This document shows, piece by piece, positions 8,699 to 18,172 of a DNA stretch of 64,000 bases; positions within the stretch are counted from its first letter, which is position 1; each line of letters begins with the position of its first letter. The stretch comes from CAXQZU01 sp964228555 (GTDB lineage: Bacteria; Planctomycetota; PLA2; JAEUHO01), in contig CAXQZU010000036.1 in NCBI GenBank assembly GCA_964228555.1, positions 117,918 to 181,917 on the forward strand, given 5' to 3'. The notes under the pieces are model-generated. The model worked only from the letters and a program-made list of their open reading frames with translations. It was not told the DNA's origin and did not search any database. The position numbers were made by a program, and so were the translations under genes.

Positions 8699-9582
8699 GG
8701 CGACTCGCCCTCGGTGCCGGGCACGGGGCCGCGCACGCGTCCCATCCAGCCCAGCTTCACGCGCAGTGCATCGTAGAAGCTGCTGGCGCTGACGTGCACG
8801 AGGTAGAGCGGCGAGGGCGAGCCCTTGACCTCCACGACGTCCCCATCCTGCAGCGAGGCCGTGCGGCGGCCGTCCACCACGAGTCCGGCGCCGCGCCCCA
8901 CGGGGCCGGGGTGCAGCGCCAGCACGCGGTCGCTGGAGAGCACCACGGCGCGGTGGGCCAGCGAGTGCGGCGCGATGGGCACCACGACCAGGGCATTGAC
9001 CGTGGGCTCCAGGATGGGCCCGCCCGCCGAGAGCGCGTGCGCGGTGCTGCCGCTGGAAGTGGCCACGATCAGGCCGTCGCCCGTGATGCCGATGGCCAGC
9101 CGGCCGTCGATGTGCACGTCCACGTCCACCATCTGCCCGGCCTCGTCGCGCGCCAGCACCACGTCATTGAGGGCCAGGCCCTGCTCGATGCGCTGGCCCC
9201 CGCGCAGCACGCTCACGGCCAGCCTCAGGCGCGGCACCACCGTGAACGCATCGGCCAGCCAGCGGCCCAGCGCGGACTCCAGCTCCTCCGGCTCCACGTC
9301 GGCCAGGTACCCGAATCGGCCGTAGTTCACGCCCAGCACCGGCAGCGGGTTGGTGCCCAGCCGCCGGGCCACGTGCAGGATCGAGCCGTCCCCGCCGAAC
9401 ACCAGCACCAGGTCGGCCTTGGCCGTGCCCAGGTCGACGCGGTCGTCGAGGTCCACCTCGAGCACGTCCACCAGGCGCTGCAGCATGGGCAGCTGGCGCC
9501 GGACGGCGTCCAGCACCCCCGCACGCCGGCGGTCGCCCAGCACGATGACCTTGGCACGACGGGCGACGGCTCCGGGGACCAT
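8695..9582 (-). CDS. nadK: NAD kinase
   Basis: 295 residues, the normal length. It phosphorylates NAD to NADP. The GGDGS substrate/catalytic motif is at residues 64-68. It is followed by NYGRFGYLAD, in place of the usual NxGxLGFL, and GDGLIVATSSGSTAHALSAGGPI, in place of the common TPTGSTAYSLSAGGP; the essential GD and GST residues are kept. The ATG at 9582 is preceded by TAGGCT with a 6-nt spacer (9589-9594). It is the first gene of the minus-strand run nadK-DUF58-BatA-like-HEAT lipoprotein and diverges from ahcY. Confidence 0.95.
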   Translation of the reverse strand: MVPGAVARRAKVIVLGDRRRAGVLDAVRRQLPMLQRLVDVLEVDLDDRVDLGTAKADLVLVFGGDGSILHVARRLGTNPLPVLGVNYGRFGYLADVEPEELESALGRWLADAFTVVPRLRLAVSVLRGGQRIEQGLALNDVVLARDEAGQMVDVDVHIDGRLAIGITGDGLIVATSSGSTAHALSAGGPILEPTVNALVVVPIAPHSLAHRAVVLSSDRVLALHPGPVGRGAGLVVDGRRTASLQDGDVVEVKGSPSPLYLVHVSASSFYDALRVKLGWMGRVRGPVPGTEGESP

Positions 9583-9588
9583 CCCAGC

Positions 9589-9594
9589 AGCCTA
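9589..9594 (-). promoter_or_regulatory. -10-like hexamer TAGGCT before nadK
   Basis: Six nucleotides before the nadK ATG, leaderless-type spacing, no Shine-Dalgarno. Confidence 0.45.
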
Positions 9595-9671
9595 CGCGCC
9601 CCCTGCGCGGGGCCTCAGGAGGCGGGCCGCGCCCGCCCTCCCGGCGCGGCGGCTGGCGGTCCCGGACGGGG

Positions 9672-9701
9672 TTGGGAGGGGGCCTCCCCGACGGCTACAA
9701 G
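9672..9701 (+). promoter_or_regulatory. Possible ahcY promoter
   Basis: TTGGGA (9672-9677), an 18-nt spacer and TACAAG (9696-9701) make a plausible sigma-70-type promoter. A short leader follows with Shine-Dalgarno GGAGG at 9716-9720, 6 nt before the ATG. No S-adenosylhomocysteine riboswitch consensus was recognised in the leader. Confidence 0.35.
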
Positions 9702-9726
9702 GACGGCAGTTCCCTGGAGGCACCCC

Positions 9727-11073
<1,347 letters not shown>

Positions 11074-11095
11074 GCCGCCACCGACGGAGGACCCG

Positions 11096-11992
11096 ATGCT
11101 GCGCACCTCGCTCTCGCTGGCCCTCGTGGCCACCCTGTCGCTCACGGCCCTGGCCGGCGGCCTCGCCGACGCGCCGCGCACGCTGGCCAAGGAGCCCGCC
11201 TACAAGGGCACGCCGCGCTACGCCCTGCTGGCCTTCGGGCCGGAGGGCAAGCGCCGGGCCTGGGTGGTGCTCGACGACGAGGCCCTCTACCTCGACCGCA
11301 ACGGCAACGGCGACCTCACCGAGGAGGGCGAGCGCGTCGGCCCGGTGACCGAGCCGGAGGTGGAGGAGAGCGAGCAGGTGCGCACGCGGCAGGTCGAGTT
11401 CGACCTGGGCGACCTGCCGGCGCTGGGCAGCTCGCCGGGCTACTCGGCCCTCTATGCCAAGAGCGTCACCGTGCAGCCCAAGCCGGGCGCTCCGGCCGAC
11501 CTCAAGGCGATGGACGTGTTCCGCCTCGACCTCACCCTGCGCGACGGCCTCGACCAGATGGTGGTGCCTGCGCTGGCCGCCAGCGCGGCCAAGGCCCCCA
11601 TCGCCCACCTCGACGGACCCTTGATGGCCATGATGGCCGCGGGCTGCGAGGGCCCTGCGCCCGTGCTCAAGCCCGGCAGCGAGCAGGACCTCACCATCCA
11701 GATCGGCACGCAGGGCATCGGCGGCCCGTGGGCGCCGGTGAGCTACGGGCTGGTGCCGCAAGACATCAAGCCCGTCGTCGAGGTCACCTTCCCCGCGGAC
11801 GCGGAGGGCGCGCCCGGCAAGGTCGAGAAGTTCACCCTCGACCACCGCTGCTGAGGCACGAACTTCTCGGGCCCCGTGCGGGTCCCTGCCGGCTGCCGTC
11901 CCGGCATCGCCAAGGCCAAGGTGTCGTTCCCCGGGCTCACCACGCTGGTGGTGGCCGAGGGCCGTTTCGACCTGCGCATCGAGGCGCCCTAG
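11096..11992 (+). CDS. Candidate secreted selenoprotein with in-frame UGA (Sec253)
   Basis: Read from ATG 11096 (Shine-Dalgarno GGAGG just upstream) the frame meets TGA at 11852-11854 and then stays open, with the same high-G+C codon usage, for 45 more codons to TAG at 11990-11992. That gives 298 residues if UGA encodes selenocysteine. Residues 1-22 form a signal peptide. An EF-hand-like loop DRNGNGDLTEEGE lies at 67-79. Cys252 sits directly before position 253, giving a C-U-G-T-N-F redox-type motif, and Cys267 follows in the extension. A hairpin with a GU-containing loop lies 21 nt after the UGA, the geometry expected of a bacterial SECIS, and the transcript terminator lies after the TAG, not after the UGA. 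I do not recognise the family; a redox or metal-linked role is inference. The alternative is a 252-residue protein ending at the UGA. Confidence 0.75.
11869..11886 (+). promoter_or_regulatory. SECIS-like hairpin downstream of UGA
   Basis: Arms 11869-11875 and 11880-11886 form six G-C pairs around one C-U mismatch, closing a four-base loop GUGC (11876-11879). The loop begins 21 nt after the UGA and its first base is G, within the known distance and loop requirements for bacterial SECIS elements that bind SelB. The stem lies inside the extended coding frame, as bacterial SECIS elements do. Confidence 0.55.
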
Positions 11993-12004
11993 ACCGCCGG
12001 GCCG

Positions 12005-12028
12005 CGCCAGCCCGTGCGCGGGCTGGCG
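12005..12028. terminator. Bidirectional hairpin terminator between convergent genes
   Basis: A perfect 10-bp stem (12005-12014 with 12019-12028) and a TGCG loop lie between the TAG of the candidate selenoprotein and the stop of the convergent redoxin/cytochrome gene. It has no U-tract, common in very G+C-rich genomes. Its position after 11992 supports transcription through the post-UGA extension. Confidence 0.6.
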
Positions 12029-12040
12029 AGCCTGCTGCCG

Positions 12041-13894
12041 CTAGCGCGCCTCCGGCGCGGGTGCGCCCGCCGCCTGCCGGGCCGTGCCCGGGCCCACCTG
12101 CACGTAGTCGAGGTAGCCGATCAGCATCTCGTCCCAGGTCTGGTCGCCCCAGCCCACGCGCTGCTCGGGGTCGGGGTTGTAGGGATTGCCGTACGAGTTG
12201 TCGAAGGTGCCCGTCACCTTCAGCATGATCCCGGGGCCGCCACGCACCAGCCGGGGCTGCTTGAGCCGGTAGGGCGTCTGCCAGTTGAAGTCGTAGCGCT
12301 TGACCTCGAAGAGCAGGTCCGGCGCGGCCGCCGGGGCGCGCAGGTCCACCACCTCGTAGCGCGCCGAGGTGCCGCGCAGGTGCATGTGCGGCATGTAGGC
12401 CAGCACCTTGGCGTCGAAGGGCACGGGGAACATGGCGCTCACGGGGTGGTTGGCGACCCCCGGCGGGATGTCCAGGCCCAGCGGGAACACGCCGATGGTG
12501 CGCACTTCCTCGCGCGGCGGCTCCTTGGCGAAGCGCAGGCCGATGCGCGTGCGGTCCTGCTGCGCGATGCCGTTGGGCGTGTAGTGCATCTGGAAGAACA
12601 GCCGGCTGCCCTTGGGCAGCTTCTTGGCCATGCCGTCGGGGTAGCGCGTGGAGCGCCCGCCCGGCACCATGGCGGCGAAGAAGCCGAGGTGGGGCGAGAA
12701 CGCCGAGTGGCGTGCGCGCGCCTTCTCCGGCACCACCTGCACCAGGACATGGTGCACGACCTGCGGCGCGCCGGGCCGCACCTCGCTGGCCACCACCCAG
12801 CGGTCCTCCGCGAGGTTCGTCGGCACCTCGACGAAGCGATACGGCACGACGCCGTCGGCCGGCACCGGCTGGGCCTCGGGGAACTCGAGCACCAGGTCGG
12901 GCGCGCCGATCTCCCAGCCGTCGGCGGTGACGGGGGCAGGTGCGGGCGGCGCCTTGGCCGCATCCCCCTCGGGCACGCCCCCGCCCAGCCACGACAGCAG
13001 CGTGGACCTCTCCTCCGGCGTCAGCCGGCGATCATCCTCGTACATGCCGGGAGGCCCCTCGGCGGTCCACGGCGGCATGCGTCCCTGCTCGATCACCTCG
13101 CGCAGCACGGCGCTGCGGCCCGCCACGTCCGCATAGCCCAGCAGCGAGAACGGTGCGCCCTCGCCCTCGCGGTGGCAGCCCGCGCAGCGTCGATGGATGA
13201 TCGCCGCGGCCTCGCCCGCCCACGTGTAGGGCGTCGCGGCCGCGGCCGGCGCGGCGAAGGTGATGGGGCACCCCGGGGCGTCCGTGTCGGCCAGCGCCAC
13301 GGGCTTGCTGTCCAGCACCTCGTCCAGCGCCACGCGCAGGTGCTCGCGGGTGGGCGCCGGCTTGCGGCCGGTGACGCCGTACTGGTCGTCGAGTGCCCCG
13401 CGATAGCGGATGCGCCGGTGGCGGTCGAGCAGCACCACCGTGGTGGTCGTGCGCGCGCCCACGCGCTGCGCCAGCAGGCCCGCCTCGTCGCGCAGCACCG
13501 GGAAGGCCCACTGGTGGCGCTGGCGGTGCTCCACCAGCCGCTCCAGCGGCGTGCCGGCGTCGCTGCACACGCCCAGGAACACCACCTCGCGGGCCGCGAA
13601 CGCCTCGGCCAGCGCCTTGAGGCGCGGCGCCTGCACCTCCGCCACGGGGCAGCCGGGGGCCGTCCAGCACAGCACCAGCGCCGCCGCCGTGCGGTGGTCG
13701 CTCAGCGCCACCTGCGTCCCGTCCAGCGTGGGCAGGCGCATGTCCTTGACGGAATCGACGCGTGCCGTGCCGGGCACGTCCTCGGCGTCCGCCACGGGCG
13801 GGCCCCACGCGGTCCACGCCACGAGGCCCAGCAGCACGCCCACGACCACGACGCGCGGCAGCCAGCGGCCGCGCCCTGCAAGGGAGGTGTCCAT
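12041..13894 (-). CDS. Redoxin / cytochrome c / copper-monooxygenase-like fusion protein
   Basis: 617 residues. A signal or anchor helix (about 12-32) is followed by an AhpC/TSA-type redoxin domain (about 45-190), with CWTAPGCPVAEVQAP in the peroxiredoxin-like active-site region. A single c-type haem motif CAGCH lies near residue 245 with a distal-Met region GRMPPW. A C-terminal domain resembles copper type II ascorbate-dependent monooxygenases and holds histidine clusters VVHHVLVQVV and MPHMHLRG. It should be a periplasmic redox protein. Proteins of this architecture occur in planctomycetes and relatives, usually without assigned function. TAGACT 7 nt before the ATG supports the start. Confidence 0.8.
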   Translation of the reverse strand: MDTSLAGRGRWLPRVVVVGVLLGLVAWTAWGPPVADAEDVPGTARVDSVKDMRLPTLDGTQVALSDHRTAAALVLCWTAPGCPVAEVQAPRLKALAEAFAAREVVFLGVCSDAGTPLERLVEHRQRHQWAFPVLRDEAGLLAQRVGARTTTTVVLLDRHRRIRYRGALDDQYGVTGRKPAPTREHLRVALDEVLDSKPVALADTDAPGCPITFAAPAAAATPYTWAGEAAAIIHRRCAGCHREGEGAPFSLLGYADVAGRSAVLREVIEQGRMPPWTAEGPPGMYEDDRRLTPEERSTLLSWLGGGVPEGDAAKAPPAPAPVTADGWEIGAPDLVLEFPEAQPVPADGVVPYRFVEVPTNLAEDRWVVASEVRPGAPQVVHHVLVQVVPEKARARHSAFSPHLGFFAAMVPGGRSTRYPDGMAKKLPKGSRLFFQMHYTPNGIAQQDRTRIGLRFAKEPPREEVRTIGVFPLGLDIPPGVANHPVSAMFPVPFDAKVLAYMPHMHLRGTSARYEVVDLRAPAAAPDLLFEVKRYDFNWQTPYRLKQPRLVRGGPGIMLKVTGTFDNSYGNPYNPDPEQRVGWGDQTWDEMLIGYLDYVQVGPGTARQAAGAPAPEAR

Positions 13895-13901
13895 GGGCGG
13901 G

Positions 13902-13907
13902 AGTCTA
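13902..13907 (-). promoter_or_regulatory. -10-like hexamer TAGACT
   Basis: It lies 7 nt before the start of the redoxin/cytochrome gene in the 46-nt gap after dxs, and suggests independent leaderless transcription. Confidence 0.4.
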
Positions 13908-13940
13908 GCGTCCCGGCTGCCGCGCCCGCGCGGCGGCCCC

Positions 13941-15851
13941 CTACTGGGGCCGGGGTGCCAGCGCCCCCAGTTCGCTGCGCACGCGCGCCGCCACCGAGGG
14001 TGCATCGAGCCCCAGGCGCGTCATCCAGTCGGAGGCCTCCCCGTGCGGCACCAGGCGGTCCGGCACGCCCAGCACGCGCACCACGGCACGCGGCGGGCGG
14101 GGCAGGGTGGCGAGGAACTCCAGCACCGCGGCGCCGAAGCCGCCGTTGACGCTGTGCTCCTCCAGCGTGAGCACCAGCGGCGTGCGGGCCACGAGGCGCT
14201 CCACGGCCTGCGTGTCCAGCGGCCGGGCGAAGCGCGCGTTCCACACGCTGGCCTCGATGCCCTCGCGCGCCAGCAGCTCGGCCGCCGCCAGCGCCACCGG
14301 CACCATCGCGCCGTAGGCCAGCAGCGCCACGTCACGGCCCTGCCGCAGCAGCACGCCCTTGCCGGTACGCACGCGCTCCTCGTTGCCGGGCAGCGCGCGG
14401 TCAGGAGCGCCGCCGCGCGGGTAGCGCAGCGCACTGGGGCCGGGCAGCGCCAGCGCGTGGCCGAGCATGGCCTCCAGCTCGGGCGGGTCGGCCGGGGCCA
14501 TGAGCGTGATGCCCGGGAAGGCGCGCAGGAACGCGATGTCGTAGAGGCCCTGGTGCGTCACGCCGTCACCGCCCACGAGGCCGGCGCGGTCCATGGCCAG
14601 CACCACGGGCAGGTCCTGCACCACGACTTCCTGCCAGACCTGGTCGTAGCCGCGCTGCAGGAAGGTGCTGTAGATGGCCGCCACGGGCTTCATGCCGGCC
14701 TCGGCCATGCCGCCGGCGAGCGCCACGCCGTGCTGCTCGCAGATGCCCACGTCCACGACGCGGTCGGGGAAGCGCTCGGCCACGGGGGCGAGGCCCGTGC
14801 CGTCGGGCATGGCGGCCGTGATGGCCACCACGCGCGGGTCCGCAGCCATCTCGCGCGCCATGGCGCGGCCGAACACGGCGCTCCACGCCACCTGCGGGAT
14901 GGGCGGCGGCGCGCTGGGGCGGGGCAGCTCGCACACGGGCGCCACGGGCTTGCGCGGGCTCACGGCGTGCGCGGCATCGCGGCCGGGCACCGGGGCCCCG
15001 CGGCCCTTCTCCGTGACGACGTGCAGCAGCACGGGGCCCTCGACCCGCTGCAGGTCTCGCAGCAGCACCTCCAGGCGCGGCTCGTCGTGGCCGTTCTCGG
15101 GCCCGAAGTAGGTCCAGCCCAGCTCGCGGAAGATGTGGCCCGGCGAGAGGTAGTTGGCCACCGCCTCCTTCATGCTGGCCGCCCAGCGCGAGAGCGGGCC
15201 GCCCACCAGCGGCACCAGTTCCAGCGCCTCGAGCATGTCGCGCTTGCTCTCGCGGTAGGCCGGCAGCGTGCGCGCCCGGTTGAGGTACTTGCGCAGCGCG
15301 CCGACGGTGCGGGCGATGGACCACTCGTTGTCGTTGAGGACGACCAGCAGGCGGGCCTTGCCGTGCCCAGCATGGTTGAGCGCCTCGAAGGTGGCCCCCG
15401 AGGCCGCCGCCGCATCCCCCACGACCGCGATCACGCGCCGGTCGGTCACGCCCCGCAGCTGGTCGGCCAGCGCCATGCCCGCAGCCGTGCTCACCGCAGT
15501 GCCGGCGTGGCCCGACGTGAACGTGTCGTAGGGGCTCTCGCCGCGGTGCATGAAGCCCGAGAGGCCGTCGGTCATGCGCAGCGTGTCGAAGCGCTCCCGG
15601 CGCCCGGTGATCACCTTGTGGGGATAGACCTGGTGGCTGGTGTCCAGCACGAGCCGGTCGTGCTTGAGGTCGAACACGCGATGGAGCGCCACGGTCAGCT
15701 CCACCACGCCCAGGTTGCTGCCCAGGTGGCCTCCGGTGCGCGTCACCGTGTCGACGAGGAAGGCGCGCAGCTCGTCGCAATAGGCGACCGTCTCCTCCGG
15801 CGAGAGGGCCTTGAGGTCCTCGGGAGAGCGCACGCGGTCGATCAGGGCCAT
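13941..15851 (-). CDS. dxs: 1-deoxy-D-xylulose-5-phosphate synthase
   Basis: 636 residues, full length. It is the first enzyme of the MEP isoprenoid pathway: a thiamine-diphosphate enzyme condensing pyruvate with glyceraldehyde 3-phosphate. Landmarks are GGHLGSNLGVVELTVALH, the TPP region with NDN in VLNDNEWSIA, YDTFTSGHAGTA, DRAGLVGGDGVTHQG and GICEQHGVALAGGMA. The usual GDG of the TPP-binding motif is GDA here (VVGDAAAASGATFEALN). It diverges from ispA, so precursor supply and prenyl chain synthesis share one 79-nt intergenic region. TAGGCT lies 9 nt before the ATG. Confidence 0.95.
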   Translation of the reverse strand: MALIDRVRSPEDLKALSPEETVAYCDELRAFLVDTVTRTGGHLGSNLGVVELTVALHRVFDLKHDRLVLDTSHQVYPHKVITGRRERFDTLRMTDGLSGFMHRGESPYDTFTSGHAGTAVSTAAGMALADQLRGVTDRRVIAVVGDAAAASGATFEALNHAGHGKARLLVVLNDNEWSIARTVGALRKYLNRARTLPAYRESKRDMLEALELVPLVGGPLSRWAASMKEAVANYLSPGHIFRELGWTYFGPENGHDEPRLEVLLRDLQRVEGPVLLHVVTEKGRGAPVPGRDAAHAVSPRKPVAPVCELPRPSAPPPIPQVAWSAVFGRAMAREMAADPRVVAITAAMPDGTGLAPVAERFPDRVVDVGICEQHGVALAGGMAEAGMKPVAAIYSTFLQRGYDQVWQEVVVQDLPVVLAMDRAGLVGGDGVTHQGLYDIAFLRAFPGITLMAPADPPELEAMLGHALALPGPSALRYPRGGAPDRALPGNEERVRTGKGVLLRQGRDVALLAYGAMVPVALAAAELLAREGIEASVWNARFARPLDTQAVERLVARTPLVLTLEEHSVNGGFGAAVLEFLATLPRPPRAVVRVLGVPDRLVPHGEASDWMTRLGLDAPSVAARVRSELGALAPRPQ

Positions 15852-15860
15852 GACCCTTGG

Positions 15861-15866
15861 AGCCTA
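15861..15866 (-). promoter_or_regulatory. -10-like hexamer TAGGCT before dxs
   Basis: Nine nucleotides before the dxs ATG, on the strand facing away from ispA. Confidence 0.4.
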
Positions 15867-15918
15867 GCGGTGGGCCAGCGACGCCCCCCCAAATGGGCGC
15901 GGGCCACGGCCACGGGCG

Positions 15919-15924
15919 TAGGCT
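15919..15924 (+). promoter_or_regulatory. -10-like hexamer TAGGCT before ispA
   Basis: Six nucleotides before the GTG at 15931. It mirrors the dxs hexamer on the other strand and supports the GTG as a leaderless start. Confidence 0.45.
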
Positions 15925-15930
15925 TGCGAC

Positions 15931-16884
15931 GTGCCCGAGTCCCGTCCCCCGCATGCCACGCGGCCGGATCCCGGCCCCGCCTCCCGGAGCGCCCCTGCGG
16001 GCGCAGCCACGGCCCTGGAGCCCTTCCTGGCCGAGGCGCGCGCCTGGGTGGAGCAGTACCTCGACGGCCTGCTGCCCCGCCCGGGGGCCGGGGAGACGCG
16101 GCTGGCCGAGGCCCTGCGCTACAGCGTGCAGGCCGGGGGCAAGCGCCTGCGGCCCGCGCTGGCGCTGGCCTGCTCGCGCGCGCTGGGCGGCGAGGACGCC
16201 CGCGTGCTGCCCTTCGCCGGGGCCCTGGAGCTGGTCCACACCTACAGCCTCATCCACGACGACCTGCCGGCCATGGACGACGACGACCTGCGCCGCGGCA
16301 AGCCCACCAGCCACGTCGTGTTCGGCGAGGCGCTGGCCATCCTCGCGGGCGACGCGCTGCACACGCTGGCCTTCGAGAGCCTGCTGGCGCGCACGCCCGA
16401 CGCCGCCCTCGCGTGCGACCTCGCGCTGCTGCTGGCGCGCGCGGCGGGCCCCGAGGGGATGGTGGGCGGCCAGGCCGAGGACCTCGCCGCCGAGCGGCAG
16501 GCGCCGGACGCGGCGCGCCTCGAGCGCATCCACCGCGGCAAGACCGCGGCGCTGCTGGCCGCTGCCGCGCAGGGCGGCGCGCGGGCAGCGGGCGCACGCG
16601 AGGGCGTGCTGGCCTGCTTCCGCGAGTTCGGCCTGCAGCTGGGCCTCGCGTTCCAGGCGGCCGACGACATCCTCGACGTGACGGGCACGCCCGAGTCGCT
16701 GGGCAAGACGCCCGGCAAGGACCGGCGTGGGCAGAAGATGACCTACGTGGCGCTGGAGGGCCTCGAGGCCGCCCGCGCGCGCGCCCAGCGCGCCTGCGAG
16801 GCAGCCTGCTCCGCCATCGCGCCGCACGACCGCCACGGCCTGCTGGCGGCGCTGGCCCGGCACGTCGTGGCGCGGCAGGGCTAG
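15931..16884 (+). CDS. ispA: Farnesyl diphosphate synthase (polyprenyl synthetase)
   Basis: 317 residues. It elongates DMAPP with IPP. The first Asp-rich motif is DDLPAMDDDDLRRG, the second is AADDILD, and GGKRLRP provides the IPP-binding Lys/Arg. The residues just before the first motif (YSLIHDD, Tyr at -5) match the pattern of bacterial FPP synthases such as E. coli IspA, favouring a C15 product. The N-terminal 25 residues are Pro/Ala-rich and not conserved, so a later start is possible, but TAGGCT 6 nt upstream favours this GTG. Its clustering with dxs, xseB and xseA is the classical isoprenoid neighbourhood. Confidence 0.93.
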   Translation: MPESRPPHATRPDPGPASRSAPAGAATALEPFLAEARAWVEQYLDGLLPRPGAGETRLAEALRYSVQAGGKRLRPALALACSRALGGEDARVLPFAGALELVHTYSLIHDDLPAMDDDDLRRGKPTSHVVFGEALAILAGDALHTLAFESLLARTPDAALACDLALLLARAAGPEGMVGGQAEDLAAERQAPDAARLERIHRGKTAALLAAAAQGGARAAGAREGVLACFREFGLQLGLAFQAADDILDVTGTPESLGKTPGKDRRGQKMTYVALEGLEAARARAQRACEAACSAIAPHDRHGLLAALARHVVARQG

Positions 16885-16909
16885 GCGCGACCACGCCGCA
16901 CGCGCACGG

Positions 16910-18169
16910 CTAGCCCGGCGGCAGGTCCTCGCCCAGCGCACCGTGGGGCACGGCCACGGGCGGCGAGGTGCGCTCGCGCAGCAACAGGCCCGAGGCCACG
17001 GCCAGCGTGCCGCACGCGCACAGCGCCGTCACGAGGCCCAGCGCCTCGGCCACGCTGCCCACCAGCACGCTGCCCAGCGGCGCCGTGGCCCCGAAGACGA
17101 ACACCCACAGCCCCATGACGCGGCCGCGCAGGCGGTCAGGGACCTGCGCCTGCACCAGCGCATTAGACGAGGACATGAAGGCCACCTGGCAGAAGGCCGC
17201 CAGCAGCAAGGGCGGCAGGGCCAGCCACAGGCTGGGCAGCAGGGCCAGCGCCACCACGCAGGCCCCGCCCAGCGCCACCAGCAGGCCCAGCCCGCGCGGC
17301 GACAACGGTCGGTGCGACGCGCGCGCGCTCACCCACAGCGCCCCGGAGAGCGCCCCCACGCCCGAGAGGCCCATCAGCACGCCATAGGCGCCCTCGCGCA
17401 GGCCGTAGGCCTCCACGGTGAGCGCAGCCAGCATGCCCGTGTACGTCCAGGCAGTGAGCATGGACACGCCCATGAGCAGCATCAGGTGGCGGATGCGCGG
17501 CGTGGCGTGCACGAAGCGCAAGCCCTCCAGCAGCTGGGCCCACGCGCCATGGCCGTGCGGGTGCGGGTGCCGGGGGCTGGCCGGCAGGCCCGCCAGGGTC
17601 ACGCCGGCCGTCAGCGAGCAGGCCGCCGCCACCAGGTAGCAGGCCGCGGTGCCCAGCGTGGCCAGCAGCAGTCCCGCCAGCGCAGGCCCGACGATGCGGC
17701 CCACGTTGAACGCGCTGGCCTGCAGCGCCAGTGCATTGCCCAGGTGCTCGCGGCCCACCACCTCGACGACGTAGGCCTGCCGCACCGGCATCTCGATGGC
17801 CCGGAAGCAGCCCACCACGACCGCAGCACACACGACGTGCAGCACCTGCACCTCGCCCAGCAGCAGCAGCACGCCCAGCGCGAGGTTGCCCAGCAGCGTT
17901 CCGCCGGCCACGAGCAGCAGCAGCCGTCGCTTGTCGTGTCGGTCGGCCAGCGCCCCCGCCCACGGCGCCAGCAGCACGGTGGGCAGCAGGCCCGCGGCGG
18001 TGACGCCTCCCAGCGCGGCCTTGCTGCCCGTGATCTCGTAGACCAGCCACGCCTGCGCCGCCACGCGCATCCAGAAGGCGTGCACGCTCGCAGCATGGCC
18101 CAGCAGGAAGCGGCGGAAGGCCGCGAAGCGCAGGGCCGCGAAGGCGTGGGCCGTCCAGCCGCTGGCCAT
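16910..18169 (-). CDS. MFS transporter, EntS-like
   Basis: 419 residues with about 11-12 hydrophobic helices and the MFS loop-2 motif GALADRHDKRRLLL. The general form, including RFLLGHAASVHAFWMRVAAQ at the N-terminus and the motif RLRGRVMGLW in the second half, fits the EntS/MFS_3 group of drug or siderophore exporters. A His-rich loop of HPHPHGHG type connects the two halves (about 200-210). It is the last gene of the rny-xseA-hemC-like-xseB run, 3 nt after the 152-residue membrane protein. The substrate is unknown. Confidence 0.85.
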   Translation of the reverse strand: MASGWTAHAFAALRFAAFRRFLLGHAASVHAFWMRVAAQAWLVYEITGSKAALGGVTAAGLLPTVLLAPWAGALADRHDKRRLLLLVAGGTLLGNLALGVLLLLGEVQVLHVVCAAVVVGCFRAIEMPVRQAYVVEVVGREHLGNALALQASAFNVGRIVGPALAGLLLATLGTAACYLVAAACSLTAGVTLAGLPASPRHPHPHGHGAWAQLLEGLRFVHATPRIRHLMLLMGVSMLTAWTYTGMLAALTVEAYGLREGAYGVLMGLSGVGALSGALWVSARASHRPLSPRGLGLLVALGGACVVALALLPSLWLALPPLLLAAFCQVAFMSSSNALVQAQVPDRLRGRVMGLWVFVFGATAPLGSVLVGSVAEALGLVTALCACGTLAVASGLLLRERTSPPVAVPHGALGEDLPPG

Positions 18170-18172
18170 CGC

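Noticed and set aside
9583..9726. S-adenosylhomocysteine riboswitch upstream of ahcY
   Set aside because: Often present before ahcY in G+C-rich bacteria, but I could not find the conserved core or pseudoknot, and the predicted leader is too short.
11096..11854. Reading the gene after ahcY as a 252-residue protein ending at TGA 11852
   Set aside because: The frame stays open with coding-like composition to 11992, a SECIS-like hairpin follows, and the terminator lies after the second stop. The short form remains the fallback if no selenocysteine machinery exists.
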